NCBI GenBank assembly: GCA_945865175.1
Contig: CAMBDA010000009.1
Span: 19,866-83,865 of the forward strand
DNA from: an uncultured Prevotellaceae bacterium
GTDB lineage: Bacteria > Bacteroidota > Bacteroidia > Bacteroidales > Bacteroidaceae
DNA length: 64,000 nucleotides
Reading direction: 5' to 3'
The translations under genes and the position numbers were made by a program. The first letter of the stretch is position 1. Every line of letters begins with the position of its first letter. The notes below the pieces were generated by a model. That model did not search any database. It was not told the DNA's origin and saw only the letters and a list, made by a program, of their open reading frames with translations. Below, one piece after another: positions 8,056 through 17,878 of this stretch.

Positions 8056-9597
8056 ATGGCACAGGAAGATGTATTCAAAAAAATAGTTTCTCACTGCAAG
8101 GAATACGGTTTTGTGTTCCCCAGTAGCGACATCTATGACGGACTGGGCGCCGTGTATGATTACGGCCAGAACGGTGTGGAACTGAAGAACAACATCAAAC
8201 AGTATTGGTGGAAGAGCATGGTGTTGCTCCACGAAAACATCGTGGGCATAGATGCAGCCATCTTCATGCACCCAACCACATGGAAGGCCAGCGGACACGT
8301 GGATGCCTTCAACGACCCTCTCATCGACAACCGTGACAGCAAGAAACGCTATCGTGCCGATGTGCTCATTGAGGATCAGATTGCAAAGTATGATGAAAAG
8401 ATAGACAAGGAAGTGGCCAAGGCCCGCAAGCGTTTCAAGGAACAGTTCGACGAGGCACAGTACAGGGCTACAAGCCCCCGCGTGCTGGAACTGGCCGCCC
8501 AGCGTGAAGCCTTGCACGAACGCTATTCCAAGGCGATGAATGCCGGTGATTTGGGCGAACTGCGCCAGATTATCCTCGACGAGGAAATCGTATGCCCTAT
8601 CAGCGGCACACGCAACTGGACCGAGGTGCGCCAGTTCAACCTGATGTTCTCCACCGAGGTGGGCTCTACGGCTGAGGGCGCCAGCAAGATATACCTGCGT
8701 CCCGAGACGGCTCAGGGCATCTTTGTGAACTATCTTAATGTGCAGAAGACAGGCCGCATGAAGCTGCCTTTCGGCATAGCACAGATAGGCAAGGCTTTCC
8801 GCAATGAAATCGTGGCCCGTCAGTTCATTTTCCGTATGCGTGAGTTTGAGCAGATGGAGATGCAGTATTTCGTGAAGCCGGGAACCGAACTGGACTGGTT
8901 CGCCCGTTGGAAGGAGACCCGCATGAAGTGGCACCAGGCATTGGGATTCGGTGCGGAGAACTACCGGTTCCACGACCATGAGAAGCTGGCCCACTATGCC
9001 AATGCGGCCAGTGACATCGAGTTTCACATGCCCTTTGGGTTTAAGGAGGTGGAAGGCATTCACAGCCGCACCAACTTTGACCTGTCGCAGCATGCCAAGT
9101 ACAGCGGTAAGAAGATTGAATACTTTGACCCCGAGACAAACGAGAGCTATACACCCTACGTCATCGAAACCAGTATCGGAGTGGACCGCATGTTCCTGAG
9201 CGTGATGTGCCACAGCTATGAGGAGGAACAGCTCGAGGGTGGCGATACCCGCGTGGTGCTGCATCTGCCTGCAGCGCTGGCTCCTGTAAAGCTGGCCGTG
9301 ATGCCACTGGTGAAGAAGGATGGTCTGCCGGAGAAGGCCGAGGAGATTATCCGCAATCTGCGCTTCCACTTCAACTGCAAGTATGACGAGAAGGACTCCA
9401 TCGGCAAGCGCTACCGCAGGCAGGATGCCATCGGCACGCCTTTCTGTGTGACGGTGGACCACGACACACTCAAGGACAATTGTGTGACCCTGCGCTATCG
9501 CGACAGCATGAAGCAGGAACGTGTGCCCATCGATAGCCTGCAGGCTATTATCGAGGATCAGGTGAGCATCACCAGCCTGCTCAAGAAGCTTCTCTAA
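8056..9597 (+). CDS. glyS: glycyl-tRNA synthetase (single-chain, dimeric type)
   Basis: Class II aminoacyl-tRNA synthetase charging tRNA-Gly, 513 residues. This is the eukaryote/archaeal-like alpha2 type rather than the alpha2-beta2 type of E. coli. Visible features are the N-terminal SSDIYDGLGAVYDYG, YLRPETAQGIFVNY, the motif-2 region AFRNEIVARQFIFRMREFEQ, IGVDRMFLSV (motif 3), and a C-terminal anticodon-binding domain with KRYRRQDAIGTPFCVTVD. The start at 8056 (MAQEDVFKK) follows the promoter box; the frame is open further upstream only through a TTG within that box. Confidence 0.95.
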   Translation: MAQEDVFKKIVSHCKEYGFVFPSSDIYDGLGAVYDYGQNGVELKNNIKQYWWKSMVLLHENIVGIDAAIFMHPTTWKASGHVDAFNDPLIDNRDSKKRYRADVLIEDQIAKYDEKIDKEVAKARKRFKEQFDEAQYRATSPRVLELAAQREALHERYSKAMNAGDLGELRQIILDEEIVCPISGTRNWTEVRQFNLMFSTEVGSTAEGASKIYLRPETAQGIFVNYLNVQKTGRMKLPFGIAQIGKAFRNEIVARQFIFRMREFEQMEMQYFVKPGTELDWFARWKETRMKWHQALGFGAENYRFHDHEKLAHYANAASDIEFHMPFGFKEVEGIHSRTNFDLSQHAKYSGKKIEYFDPETNESYTPYVIETSIGVDRMFLSVMCHSYEEEQLEGGDTRVVLHLPAALAPVKLAVMPLVKKDGLPEKAEEIIRNLRFHFNCKYDEKDSIGKRYRRQDAIGTPFCVTVDHDTLKDNCVTLRYRDSMKQERVPIDSLQAIIEDQVSITSLLKKLL

Positions 9598-9643
9598 GCG
9601 CACGCGTACACGTACATTAATTAATTAAGAAAGAACTGTTGGA

Positions 9644-10327
9644 ATGAAGAAATCCATCCTTGCCATGCTGTCAGCCCTGTGCGTGCTCACGTGCCTGGGC
9701 TTTACCAGTGCGTGCAGCGAGCAATCTGACGTATGGGACCCCTATTACGACTGGCAGAAACGAAATGCCCAGTGGTACGAGACCATAGCCGATTCGGCAC
9801 GCAATGCCATTGCCCAGGCCAAGCGGCAATATGCCGACGATTGGGAGGCCCATTGTGACTGGCGCATGTACAAGACCTACATGAAGAGTGAATCGGTGGT
9901 GGGTCCGCTTACCGACTCGGTGTGTGTGCACATCCTGAAGCGCGGCACGGGCACTGTCACACCAGCCTATACCGACAGTGTGAAGCTCAACTTCCGCGGT
10001 TGGATTATGCCCACGGAGTACGTGACCCCAGAAGGAACACTTGCCACACAGCAGGCCGTGTTCAGCCAGACTTATTATGGCGACTTCAATCCTGATACGG
10101 CCACACCCCAGCAGATGGCGGTGAGCAGTACCGTAGAAGGCTTTGCCACAGCCCTGCAGTATATGGTGGCGGGCGACGACTGGCTGGTGTATATTCCGCA
10201 GAACATGGCCTATGGAGAGAATGGCTCCAGTGCCATTCCTTCCTATAGCACGCTTCAGTTCCAGCTGAATGTAACCGACGTGATAGAGCGCAGGGGCACG
10301 CAAACCTCCTCTTCGACTTCCAACTAG
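9644..10327 (+). CDS. FKBP-type peptidyl-prolyl isomerase lipoprotein
   Basis: A 227-residue predicted lipoprotein: MKKSILAML signal, lipobox TSAC, then an N-terminal helical stretch (25-85) and a divergent FKBP domain (95-220). The domain contains DSVKLNFRGWI, the VEGFATALQYMVAGDDWLVYIP core and AYGENGSSAIPSYSTLQFQLNV, which correspond to the FKBP active-site strand and the G-IPP-tLvFdV end. It should act as a prolyl isomerase or chaperone at the periplasmic face. GldI is a related Bacteroidetes FKBP lipoprotein, but I cannot say this is GldI. A strong terminator follows. Confidence 0.8.
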   Translation: MKKSILAMLSALCVLTCLGFTSACSEQSDVWDPYYDWQKRNAQWYETIADSARNAIAQAKRQYADDWEAHCDWRMYKTYMKSESVVGPLTDSVCVHILKRGTGTVTPAYTDSVKLNFRGWIMPTEYVTPEGTLATQQAVFSQTYYGDFNPDTATPQQMAVSSTVEGFATALQYMVAGDDWLVYIPQNMAYGENGSSAIPSYSTLQFQLNVTDVIERRGTQTSSSTSN

Positions 10328-10365
10328 CATTACAGACAGGTGGGGAGAACCTGTATCCTGACACC

Positions 10366-10405
10366 AATCCCATGGACTGAAGGTAGTACCATGGGATTTT
10401 TTTTT
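10366..10405 (+). terminator. Rho-independent terminator after the FKBP gene
   Basis: A perfect 10-bp stem, AATCCCATGG (10366-10375) and CCATGGGATT (10389-10398), with a 13-nt loop is followed by a run of T. It separates the glyS-FKBP unit from the glycosidase run. Confidence 0.85.
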
Positions 10406-10414
10406 GTCTTAATG

Positions 10415-10445
10415 TTTGCATTTTCTACATTTCTTTGTATCTTTG
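10415..10445 (+). promoter_or_regulatory. promoter of the GH3-GH20 run
   Basis: TTTG (10415-10418), 19 bp, TATCTTTG (10438-10445): an exact fit to the Bacteroidetes housekeeping promoter, 40 nt before the GH3 start and just after the terminator. Confidence 0.8.
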
Positions 10446-10484
10446 TCTCGCAGAAACCAATTTTACACTTAATTTGGAAAGACA

Positions 10485-12707
10485 ATGAACAGGAAAACGG
10501 TATTTGTGTGCTTGCTGGCAGTAGGACTGCAAGCGATGGCTCAAACCCCAGTATATCTGGATGAATCAAAGCCTGTAGAACAACGTATTGAGGATGCCCT
10601 GAAGCGGATGACCTTGCCTGAGAAGATTGCTGTCATTCATGCGCAGAGCAAGTTCTCCTCGGCAGGAGTGAAGCGTCTGGGATTTCCCGACTTCTGGACC
10701 GATGACGGCCCTCATGGCGTGCGTCCCGATGTGCTGTGGGACGAGTGGGAGCAGGCCGGGCAGACCAACGACTCTTGTGTGGCCTTCCCAGCACTCACAT
10801 GTCTGGCTGCCACCTGGAATCCTGAGATGTCGGCCCTCTATGGGCATGCTTTGGGCGAAGAGGCCCTCTACAGGGGTAAGGACATGATTCTCGGCCCTGG
10901 CGTGAACATCTATCGTACCCCGCTGGGCGGACGCAATTTTGAATATATGGGCGAAGACCCCTATCTGGCCTCCCGCATGGTGGTGCCCTACATCCAGCAG
11001 ATGCAGAAGCTGGGCGTGGCCTCGTGTGTGAAGCATTATTGCCTTAACAACGATGAGGAATACCGCCATCAGGTGAATGTCATCGTGTCGGACCGTGCCC
11101 TGCATGAGATTTATCTGCCGGCCTTCCATGCAGCCATCACTGAGGCGGGCGCATGGGCCATTATGGGAGCCTATAATCTGTACAAGAACGAGCATAATTG
11201 CCATAATTCCATTACGCTCAATAAGATACTGAAGAAGGACTGGAAGTTTGACGGTGTGGTAGTTTCCGACTGGGGCGGTGCGCATGAAACCGACCAGGCA
11301 GTGAAGAACGGACTGGACATGGAGTTCGGTTCGTGGACCAACGGACTCACCGAGGGAGCATCCAATGCCTACGAGTCGTACCATCTGGCCAAACCCTACG
11401 AACGTGCCATCCAGGAGGGCCGCTACACCACGGCTGAGCTCGACGATAAGGTGCGCCGTGTACTCCGCCTGTTCTATCGCACCACGATGAACCGCCAGCG
11501 TCCCTACGGTTTCCTCTGTTCCGAGTCGCACTACGAGACGGCCCGCAGGGTGGCAGGCGAGGGCATTGTATTGCTGCAGAACCAGGGCGGCCTGCTTCCC
11601 ATTCGTTCCGATGCCAAGCGCATCTTGGTGGTGGGCGAGAATGCCATCAAGATGATGACGGTGGGCGGCGGTTCCAGCAGCCTGAAGGCGCAACACGAGA
11701 TATCGCCCCTTGATGGTCTGCGCCAGCGGTTGGGCAATCAGGTACAGGTCGACTATGCACGAGGCTATGTGGGTGATGCCACCGGCAGCTACAATGGTGT
11801 GACCACGGGGCAGAACCTCAACGACAACCGCAGTGCCGACCAGCTCATTGCCGAGGCTGTAGAGAAAGCGGCAGGTGCCGACTATGTTATCCTCTTCGGT
11901 GGCCTCAACAAGAGCGACTATCAGGACTGTGAGGGTCATGACCGCAAGAATATGGACCTCCCCTATGAGCAAGACCGTCTGGTGGAGGCATTGGCGGCAG
12001 CCACCAAGCGGCTTGTCTATGTGAACATCTCCGGTAATGCTGTGACCATGCCATGGAAAAGCAAGGTTCCCGCCATCGTGCAGGGCTGGTTTATTGGTAG
12101 TGAGGCAGGCCATGCCTTGGCTGCTGTGCTCACGGGTGATGTCAACCCCTCTGGCAAACTGCCATTTACCTGGCCCGCCTCTTTGCAGGACGTGGGTGCC
12201 CATGCGCTGGACACCTATCCTGGCACTTGGCGTGCGGACAAGAAGGTAATCGATGAGGAATATAAGGAAGGTATCTATGTGGGCTACCGCTGGGTGGACA
12301 AGCAGAAGACCCGACCCACTTTCGCTTTTGGTCACGGATTGAGCTATACCACCTTCAAGATTGCCAACTTGCGTGCCGATCGCACACAGATGACCTCCGA
12401 CGGGCAAATCACCTTCACGGTGAATGTGACCAATACGGGCAGTTGCGACGGAGCTGAGGTGGTGCAGTTGTATGTGAGTGATCTCAAGAGCAGTGTGGAC
12501 CGCCCGCTGAAGGAACTGAAGGCCTTCCAGAAGGTGCACCTCCGTGCGGGAGAGAGTAAGGACGTGGCGCTCACTATCGACAAGCGTGCGCTCAGCTTCT
12601 GGGATGAAACTACTTCGGATTGGAAGGCCGAGCCCGGCCAGTTCCAGGCACTGGTGGGAAATGCGTCGGACAATTTGCCCTGCAAAATCAAGTTTACACT
12701 CCAATAA
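10485..12707 (+). CDS. secreted GH3 beta-glycosidase
   Basis: A 740-residue glycoside hydrolase family 3 enzyme with a signal peptide (MNRKTVFVCLLAVGLQAMA|Q). Domain order is the (beta/alpha)8 barrel (about 35-330), the alpha/beta sandwich (about 360-590) and a fibronectin-III-like C-terminal domain (about 620-735, with GAEVVQLYVSD and RPLKELKAFQKV). The substrate-site motif is FWTDDGPHGVR, the KH-x-CLNN segment follows, and the nucleophile is Asp262 in VVSDWGG. GH3 members act as beta-glucosidases, beta-xylosidases or related exo-enzymes; the exact sugar cannot be read here. Expected to act in the periplasm on oligosaccharides. It leads a rightward run with GH20 22 nt downstream. Confidence 0.9.
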   Translation: MNRKTVFVCLLAVGLQAMAQTPVYLDESKPVEQRIEDALKRMTLPEKIAVIHAQSKFSSAGVKRLGFPDFWTDDGPHGVRPDVLWDEWEQAGQTNDSCVAFPALTCLAATWNPEMSALYGHALGEEALYRGKDMILGPGVNIYRTPLGGRNFEYMGEDPYLASRMVVPYIQQMQKLGVASCVKHYCLNNDEEYRHQVNVIVSDRALHEIYLPAFHAAITEAGAWAIMGAYNLYKNEHNCHNSITLNKILKKDWKFDGVVVSDWGGAHETDQAVKNGLDMEFGSWTNGLTEGASNAYESYHLAKPYERAIQEGRYTTAELDDKVRRVLRLFYRTTMNRQRPYGFLCSESHYETARRVAGEGIVLLQNQGGLLPIRSDAKRILVVGENAIKMMTVGGGSSSLKAQHEISPLDGLRQRLGNQVQVDYARGYVGDATGSYNGVTTGQNLNDNRSADQLIAEAVEKAAGADYVILFGGLNKSDYQDCEGHDRKNMDLPYEQDRLVEALAAATKRLVYVNISGNAVTMPWKSKVPAIVQGWFIGSEAGHALAAVLTGDVNPSGKLPFTWPASLQDVGAHALDTYPGTWRADKKVIDEEYKEGIYVGYRWVDKQKTRPTFAFGHGLSYTTFKIANLRADRTQMTSDGQITFTVNVTNTGSCDGAEVVQLYVSDLKSSVDRPLKELKAFQKVHLRAGESKDVALTIDKRALSFWDETTSDWKAEPGQFQALVGNASDNLPCKIKFTLQ

Positions 12708-12728
12708 TCCTTTTCCTGTAGATTATAG

Positions 12729-14330
12729 ATGAAGTATTTCCTGTTGTCCCTTGTGTGCATGCTGTTTGCACAGTCTGCTTTTGCGGTAGGAGAGGCAGCG
12801 TCCACTTCGCGCATGTCGGCCCTGTTGCCCCAGCCGAATACCGTGAAAGAACTGCCGTCGGCTCCCTTCCGGCTCCGCGAATCCAGGTGCGCCCTCTATG
12901 CCTCGACCGACGGCTTGTCGCCCGCTGTGAGATACCTTCAGCGTGTGGTGAAGCATCGCATGGGCAGGGACCTTGCTGTAGTGGACAGTCCCGAAAAGGC
13001 CTCGTTCCGCCTGCTGGTGGACGGTTCGCTTCAGGAGAACGGCCATTATCGCCTGCAGGTGGATAGGAAGGGCGTGTGCCTGACAGGAGCCTCTGAAGCG
13101 GCAGTCTATTATGCTGTGGCTACGCTCGATCAGTGGCTGATGGGAAGCTCGGCGGATGCTCTGTCTGGCCGGATTCCCGCCGTATGGATAGATGATGCTC
13201 CTCGTTTCCCTTTTCGGGGGCTCATGCTCGACCCGGCACGCCATTTCCTCCCGCTGAAGGATGTGAAGTTCTTTGTGGACCAAATGGCCAGATACAAGTA
13301 TAATGTGCTGCAGCTTCATCTCACCGACGACCAGGGCTGGCGTGTGGAATTGGATGGATATCCTCAGTTGTCGGCCCGGCAGGCATATACAGCCGACGAG
13401 TTGCGCGAACTGGTGGCGTATGCCGCCGAACGCTATGTGGAGGTGATTCCCGAACTGGACATCCCCGGGCATACGGCAGCTTTCCTGTCGGCCTATCCCG
13501 GTCTGGGCTGTGCCCACTTGCAGACGGATACCATTCAGGTGGGTACTACAGTCAACCGGATGCTATGTGCGGCTAACGACAGCGTATATGTTCTTTTCGG
13601 CAATATCCTGCGTCAGGTGGCCGCCATCTTTCCTTCTCCCTACATCCATTTGGGAGGCGATGAGGCTGCTGTCCCGGCCAACTGGGCCAAGTGCCCCCGT
13701 TGCCGGAAGATGATGAAGGACAGGGGCTACACACAGCCTACACAGCTGATGATTCCCTTCTTCAACCGTATGCTCGCCTTCGTGAGGCAGGAGGGTAAGA
13801 GGCCCATCCTGTGGTGTGAACTCAACAATATCTATCCCCCAGCCGACGATTACCTCTTCCCTTATCCCGAGGACGTGACACTCGTGAGCTGGCGGGGAGG
13901 ACTCACACCTACATGTCTGGAGCTGACGCGCAAGAGCGGTCATCCGCTGATTATGGCACCCGGTGAACATGCCTATCTCGATTATCCGCAGCTTCAAGGC
14001 GACCTGCCGGAGTTTGACAACTGGGGAATGCCCGTGACTACCCTCAGACAGTGCTATGCCCTGGATCCGGGTTACGGGCAGCCCGAAGGCGACCAACAGC
14101 ATGTGCTGGGCGTGCTGGGCACTCTGTGGGGGGAGGCGATGAGGGACATCAATCGTGTCACCTACATGGCCTATCCGCGTGCCCTGGCATTGGCCGAGGC
14201 CGGATGGACGCGGATGGAGAACAGGAACTGGGAGTCGTTCAGGGAACGCCTGCTCCCCAATCTTTCCGACTTGATGCGCAGAGGCGTGTCGGTGCGTGTG
14301 CCGTTTGAAATATTTGACCGAGAACAATGA
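12729..14330 (+). CDS. GH20 beta-N-acetylhexosaminidase
   Basis: A 533-residue exported enzyme (signal MKYFLLSLVCMLFAQSAFA) removing terminal beta-GlcNAc/GalNAc. It has the GH20b N-terminal domain (30-150) and the catalytic barrel (155-500) starting RFPFRGLMLDPARHF. Next come LHLTDDQGWR and IPELDIPGHTAAFL. The catalytic Asp-Glu pair of the substrate-assisted mechanism is D311-E312 in HLGGDEAAVP, and LGTLWGEAMR follows near the C-terminus. There is no C-terminal carbohydrate-binding domain, unlike many Bacteroides homologues of 650-770 residues. Its stop overlaps the following gene by 4 nt. Confidence 0.92.
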   Translation: MKYFLLSLVCMLFAQSAFAVGEAASTSRMSALLPQPNTVKELPSAPFRLRESRCALYASTDGLSPAVRYLQRVVKHRMGRDLAVVDSPEKASFRLLVDGSLQENGHYRLQVDRKGVCLTGASEAAVYYAVATLDQWLMGSSADALSGRIPAVWIDDAPRFPFRGLMLDPARHFLPLKDVKFFVDQMARYKYNVLQLHLTDDQGWRVELDGYPQLSARQAYTADELRELVAYAAERYVEVIPELDIPGHTAAFLSAYPGLGCAHLQTDTIQVGTTVNRMLCAANDSVYVLFGNILRQVAAIFPSPYIHLGGDEAAVPANWAKCPRCRKMMKDRGYTQPTQLMIPFFNRMLAFVRQEGKRPILWCELNNIYPPADDYLFPYPEDVTLVSWRGGLTPTCLELTRKSGHPLIMAPGEHAYLDYPQLQGDLPEFDNWGMPVTTLRQCYALDPGYGQPEGDQQHVLGVLGTLWGEAMRDINRVTYMAYPRALALAEAGWTRMENRNWESFRERLLPNLSDLMRRGVSVRVPFEIFDREQ

Positions 14331-14779
14331 GCAAGGAAGAAAAATACGATACGTTGTATGCCGAGATAGCATCGGTGGTGTCGGGCGAGACAGATGCGGT
14401 GGCCAATATGGCCAATGTGGCAGCCCTCTTGCACGAGTGTTTCCAATTCTGTTGGACAGGCTTCTACCGGGTGGTGGGCGACCAGCTTGTGCTGGGACCC
14501 TTCCAGGGGCCGGTGGCCTGTACACGCATTGCCAAGGGGCGAGGCGTTTGTGGCACGGCGTGGGCACGAGGCGAGACGGTGGTGGTGGACGATGTCCATC
14601 TGTTTCCCGGCCATATTGCCTGTAGCAGTGCTTCCAGAAGCGAGATTGTGGTGCCTGTCATTGCAAACGGGCAGGTAACGGGTGTACTGGATATAGACAG
14701 CCAGTATCTGAAGACGTTCGACCAGACAGATGCCATGTGGCTGGAAAAAATTGTGAAGTTGATAAAGTGTGTCCCGTAG
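14327..14779 (+). CDS. msrC: free methionine-(R)-sulfoxide reductase (GAF domain)
   Basis: A 150-residue single GAF-domain enzyme that reduces free methionine-R-sulfoxide with thioredoxin in the cytosol. The three redox cysteines sit in the expected places: Cys65 (PVACTRI), Cys75 (GRGVCGTAW) and Cys99 (HIACSSASRSEIVVP). The C-terminal GVLDIDSQYLKTFDQTD is typical. It overlaps the GH20 gene by 4 nt, so a cytosolic repair enzyme is coupled to an exported glycosidase, probably just by operon packing. Confidence 0.9.
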   Translation: MSKEEKYDTLYAEIASVVSGETDAVANMANVAALLHECFQFCWTGFYRVVGDQLVLGPFQGPVACTRIAKGRGVCGTAWARGETVVVDDVHLFPGHIACSSASRSEIVVPVIANGQVTGVLDIDSQYLKTFDQTDAMWLEKIVKLIKCVP

Positions 14780-14811
14780 AAACGGAGGGGCACTATAATA
14801 AAATAATTAAG

Positions 14812-15612
14812 ATGAAGATAGCAATCATAGGAGCCGGCAATATGGGTGGTGCCACAGCGCGTGGCCTGGCCCAGGGCACCAGGGTGGCCCCCGGCGATAT
14901 TTGTGTGAGTAACCCTAGCCAGGGAAAACTGGAGGCACTGAAGGCCGATTTTCCGGCTATGCGCGTAACCAACGACAACCGAGAGTGTGTGCGTGGAGCC
15001 GACCTTGTGATTCTGGCCGTGAAGCCCTGGAAAATGGAGGAAGTGATAACAGAAATTCGCGATGAGCTGGATTATGGGACGGTGAGCGTGGCCAGCATGG
15101 CCGGTGGACTGGGCACCGAAGCCGTCAGCCGTATGCTGGACAGGGGAGATGGCGCAGTGCTCCCGCCTGTGTTCTACCTTATTCCCAACACCGCCATTGC
15201 CGTACGCCAGAGCATGACCTTTATTTCGGGCGTGCGTGCCAGCCGTGAGATGGAGCAGTGGATGGTGCAGGCCTTTGGTGAACTGGGTGATGCCATGTGG
15301 GTGGAAGAACGTCTGATGGGTGCCGGTATGGCGCTGGCCAGCTGTGGCATTGCCTATGCCATGCGCTATGTGAGGGCTGCCACCGAAGGCGGAGTGGAAC
15401 TGGGAATGTATGCCCGGGATGCACAGCGCATTGTGACACAGACCCTGAAGGGTGCAGTAGCCCTCCTGCAGGCCAATCAGAGCCACCCCGAACAGGAGAT
15501 TGACAAGGTAACCACCCCTGGTGGCATTACCATCCGTGGCCTCAATGCCATGGAGCAGGCTGGGTTTACAAACAGCGTGGTTCAGGGGCTCAAGGCATCA
15601 AAGACAACGTAA
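14812..15612 (+). CDS. proC: pyrroline-5-carboxylate reductase
   Basis: Last step of proline synthesis, reducing 1-pyrroline-5-carboxylate with NAD(P)H; 266 residues. The Rossmann motif GAGNMGG is at 7-13, VILAVKPW in the middle, and the family signature near the C-terminus includes DKVTTPGGITIRGLNAMEQ. The open frame starts upstream at 14737 inside msrC, but the ATG at 14812 (MKIAIIGAGNMGG) gives the normal N-terminus. It follows msrC by 32 nt. Confidence 0.94.
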   Translation: MKIAIIGAGNMGGATARGLAQGTRVAPGDICVSNPSQGKLEALKADFPAMRVTNDNRECVRGADLVILAVKPWKMEEVITEIRDELDYGTVSVASMAGGLGTEAVSRMLDRGDGAVLPPVFYLIPNTAIAVRQSMTFISGVRASREMEQWMVQAFGELGDAMWVEERLMGAGMALASCGIAYAMRYVRAATEGGVELGMYARDAQRIVTQTLKGAVALLQANQSHPEQEIDKVTTPGGITIRGLNAMEQAGFTNSVVQGLKASKTT

Positions 15613-15631
15613 ATCATAACATAAAGTAAAC

Positions 15632-17869
15632 ATGAAAAAGATTCTATTTCTGGCCTTGCTGGCTTTGGTAAGCTGCAAGCAATCTTCGCAGAGCGAGATG
15701 GACCGTTTCGTGGACGACCTGATGGGCCGGATGACCCTACAGGAGAAGCTGGGCCAGCTGAACCTATTGCCCGGAGGTGATATCAACACGGGCGCTGCCA
15801 TTGAGAGCCAGGTGGGCGAGCTGGCCGCTAATGGCCAGTTGGGCGGAGTGCTTAACATCAAGGGACTGGACAAGATAAAAGCTCTTCAGGAGGTAGCTGT
15901 GGAGAAGAGCCGTCTGGGCATACCTCTCATATTCGGTCAGGACATTATCCATGGCGGTGTGACCGTATTCCCCATCCCTCTGGCGCAGGCCTGTTCATGG
16001 AACATGGAGGCTATTGAGGAGGCTGCCCGCATCGCTGCCAAGGAGGCGTCGGCCTTTGGCATCAACTGGACCTATAGCCCGATGGTGGATGTGGCTCTTG
16101 ATCCTCGTTGGGGACGTATTGCCGAGGGTGGGGGAGAAGACCCCTATCTCACGGGTCTGGTGGGTCAGGCCATGATTCGTGGCTATCAGGGCGACTATGG
16201 CAAGGAGAATGTCATGGCTTGTGTAAAGCATTTTGCGCTTTATGGTGCGGCAGAGGCAGGACGCGACTACAACACGGTGGATATGAGCCGCTGGCGCATG
16301 TTCAACCAGTATCTGCCTCCTTACAAGGCCGCCATGGAGGCCCATCCCGGTTCGGTGATGTCATCGTTCAATGTGGTGGATGGCATACCGGCCACAGCCA
16401 ACCACTGGCTTATTACCGAACTTTTGCGCGAAAAATGGGGATTCGACGGTTTCCTGGTCACCGACTATGCCAGCATCAACGAGATGAGCACCCATGGGCT
16501 GGGCGGCCAAAAGGAGTGCTCCGTGCGTGCGCTGAAGGCTGGCACCGATATGGACATGTGTTCCGAAGCCTTCATAAAACAGCTGGAGCCCTGCTTGGCC
16601 GAGGGACTGGTGACAGAGAAGGAGATTGACGAAGCCTGCCGACGTGTGCTCGAAGCCAAGTACAAGCTGGGCCTTTTTGAGGATCCGTACCGGCAGATTG
16701 ATCCCAAGCGACTGGAGACCGACCTGTATACCGATGCACATAGAAAGGCGGCCCGCAACATGGCGGCCGAGACTTTTGTGCTGCTCAAGAACGAGGGTCA
16801 GCTGTTGCCTTTGCAGAGGAAGGGCACCATTGCTCTGGTGGGTCCGCTGGCCCACGACCGTTCCAATATTCTGGGATGCTGGTCCACTGCCGACGAGCCT
16901 GCCCGCTATTCCACACTCAAGGAAGCAATGGAACGTTGTGTGGGCGACAGCGCCCGCGTGCTGTATGCCCAGGGCTCCAATTTCTGCGCTGATGCTCGTC
17001 TACAAGCTGCTTGTGCATTCAATCGCCCAGTGGAGCGCGTGGATGACAAGCAGGCTCGTGCTGAGGCGTTGCGCATTGCCGCCCAGGCCGATGTGATTGT
17101 ATGTGCCATGGGCGAGATGGCCGAGCAGAGCGGAGAGAGTTCCAGCCGTGCCGACCTGAACCTGCCTGATGTGCAGATGGCCTTGCTTCAGGACCTGGTA
17201 GCTACGGGGAAACCGGTGGTGTTGCTCAATTTTGCAGGCCGTCCTACATTGATGGGTTGGGAGAAGGAGCATGTTACCGCCATCCTGAACGTATGGTTCG
17301 GAGGCTCCGAAACGGGAGATGCCATCTGCGACGTGCTTTTTGGTACCAAGAGCCCCTGCGGCCGCCTCACCGCATCCATACCCCAGAGCATGGGCCAGAT
17401 ACCACTCTACTATAACCGCCTCAATACCGGCCGTCCCGTGCCCGATGATGCAGATGGCTACCGTCAGTATGCCAGCAATTATCTGGAGGTGCGCAACGGC
17501 CCTCTCTATCCGTTTGGCTACGGACTCACCTATTCCACCATCTCCTATTCCGACATGAAGGTGGAGGGCAACCAGGCCTCCGTCACGGTAGCCAATACCG
17601 GCAGCCGGGATGCAGTGGAGGTGGTACAGCTCTATATCCACGACCTGGCTGCCCAGACCGCCCGTCCGGTGAAAGAACTGAAAGGCTTCCAGCGTGTGGC
17701 CCTGAAGGCGGGCGAGAAGCGTACGGTCGCCTTTGACATCACGCCCCAGATGCTCTCCTACTACGATGCAGAGGGTAATGAGGTGATTGAGCCCGGCGAG
17801 TTTGACATCATGATAGGCAAGAGCAGTGCCGACTGCGATTTGCTTCACGCTCCCTATGTGCTCCAGTAA
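15632..17869 (+). CDS. GH3 beta-glucosidase, BglX-like lipoprotein
   Basis: A 745-residue GH3 enzyme closer to periplasmic BglX than the first GH3 of the window. The N-terminus MKKILFLALLALVSCKQS carries a lipobox (LVSC), so it is membrane-anchored. The barrel includes PLIFGQDIIHGG, INWTYSPMVDV and RWGRIAEGGGEDPYL, KHFALYGAAEAGRDY, and the nucleophile Asp278 in VTDYASINEM. The sandwich domain and the FnIII-like end (EVVQLYIHDL and KGFQRVALKAGE) follow. Identity between the two GH3 proteins looks low outside these motifs, so they are not a recent duplication. It follows proC by 19 nt. Confidence 0.92.
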   Translation: MKKILFLALLALVSCKQSSQSEMDRFVDDLMGRMTLQEKLGQLNLLPGGDINTGAAIESQVGELAANGQLGGVLNIKGLDKIKALQEVAVEKSRLGIPLIFGQDIIHGGVTVFPIPLAQACSWNMEAIEEAARIAAKEASAFGINWTYSPMVDVALDPRWGRIAEGGGEDPYLTGLVGQAMIRGYQGDYGKENVMACVKHFALYGAAEAGRDYNTVDMSRWRMFNQYLPPYKAAMEAHPGSVMSSFNVVDGIPATANHWLITELLREKWGFDGFLVTDYASINEMSTHGLGGQKECSVRALKAGTDMDMCSEAFIKQLEPCLAEGLVTEKEIDEACRRVLEAKYKLGLFEDPYRQIDPKRLETDLYTDAHRKAARNMAAETFVLLKNEGQLLPLQRKGTIALVGPLAHDRSNILGCWSTADEPARYSTLKEAMERCVGDSARVLYAQGSNFCADARLQAACAFNRPVERVDDKQARAEALRIAAQADVIVCAMGEMAEQSGESSSRADLNLPDVQMALLQDLVATGKPVVLLNFAGRPTLMGWEKEHVTAILNVWFGGSETGDAICDVLFGTKSPCGRLTASIPQSMGQIPLYYNRLNTGRPVPDDADGYRQYASNYLEVRNGPLYPFGYGLTYSTISYSDMKVEGNQASVTVANTGSRDAVEVVQLYIHDLAAQTARPVKELKGFQRVALKAGEKRTVAFDITPQMLSYYDAEGNEVIEPGEFDIMIGKSSADCDLLHAPYVLQ

Positions 17870-17878
17870 ACTACGGGG

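Noticed and set aside
8032..9603. Long leftward frame opposite glyS
   Set aside because: An exact shadow of a well-supported gene with His/Leu/Val-rich antisense composition typical of this codon usage.
10566..12704. 712-codon leftward frame opposite the GH3 gene
   Set aside because: Antisense shadow of a clear glycosidase.
10485..17869. Recent duplication of two GH3 genes
   Set aside because: They differ in signal type, length and motif context, so they are separate subfamilies.
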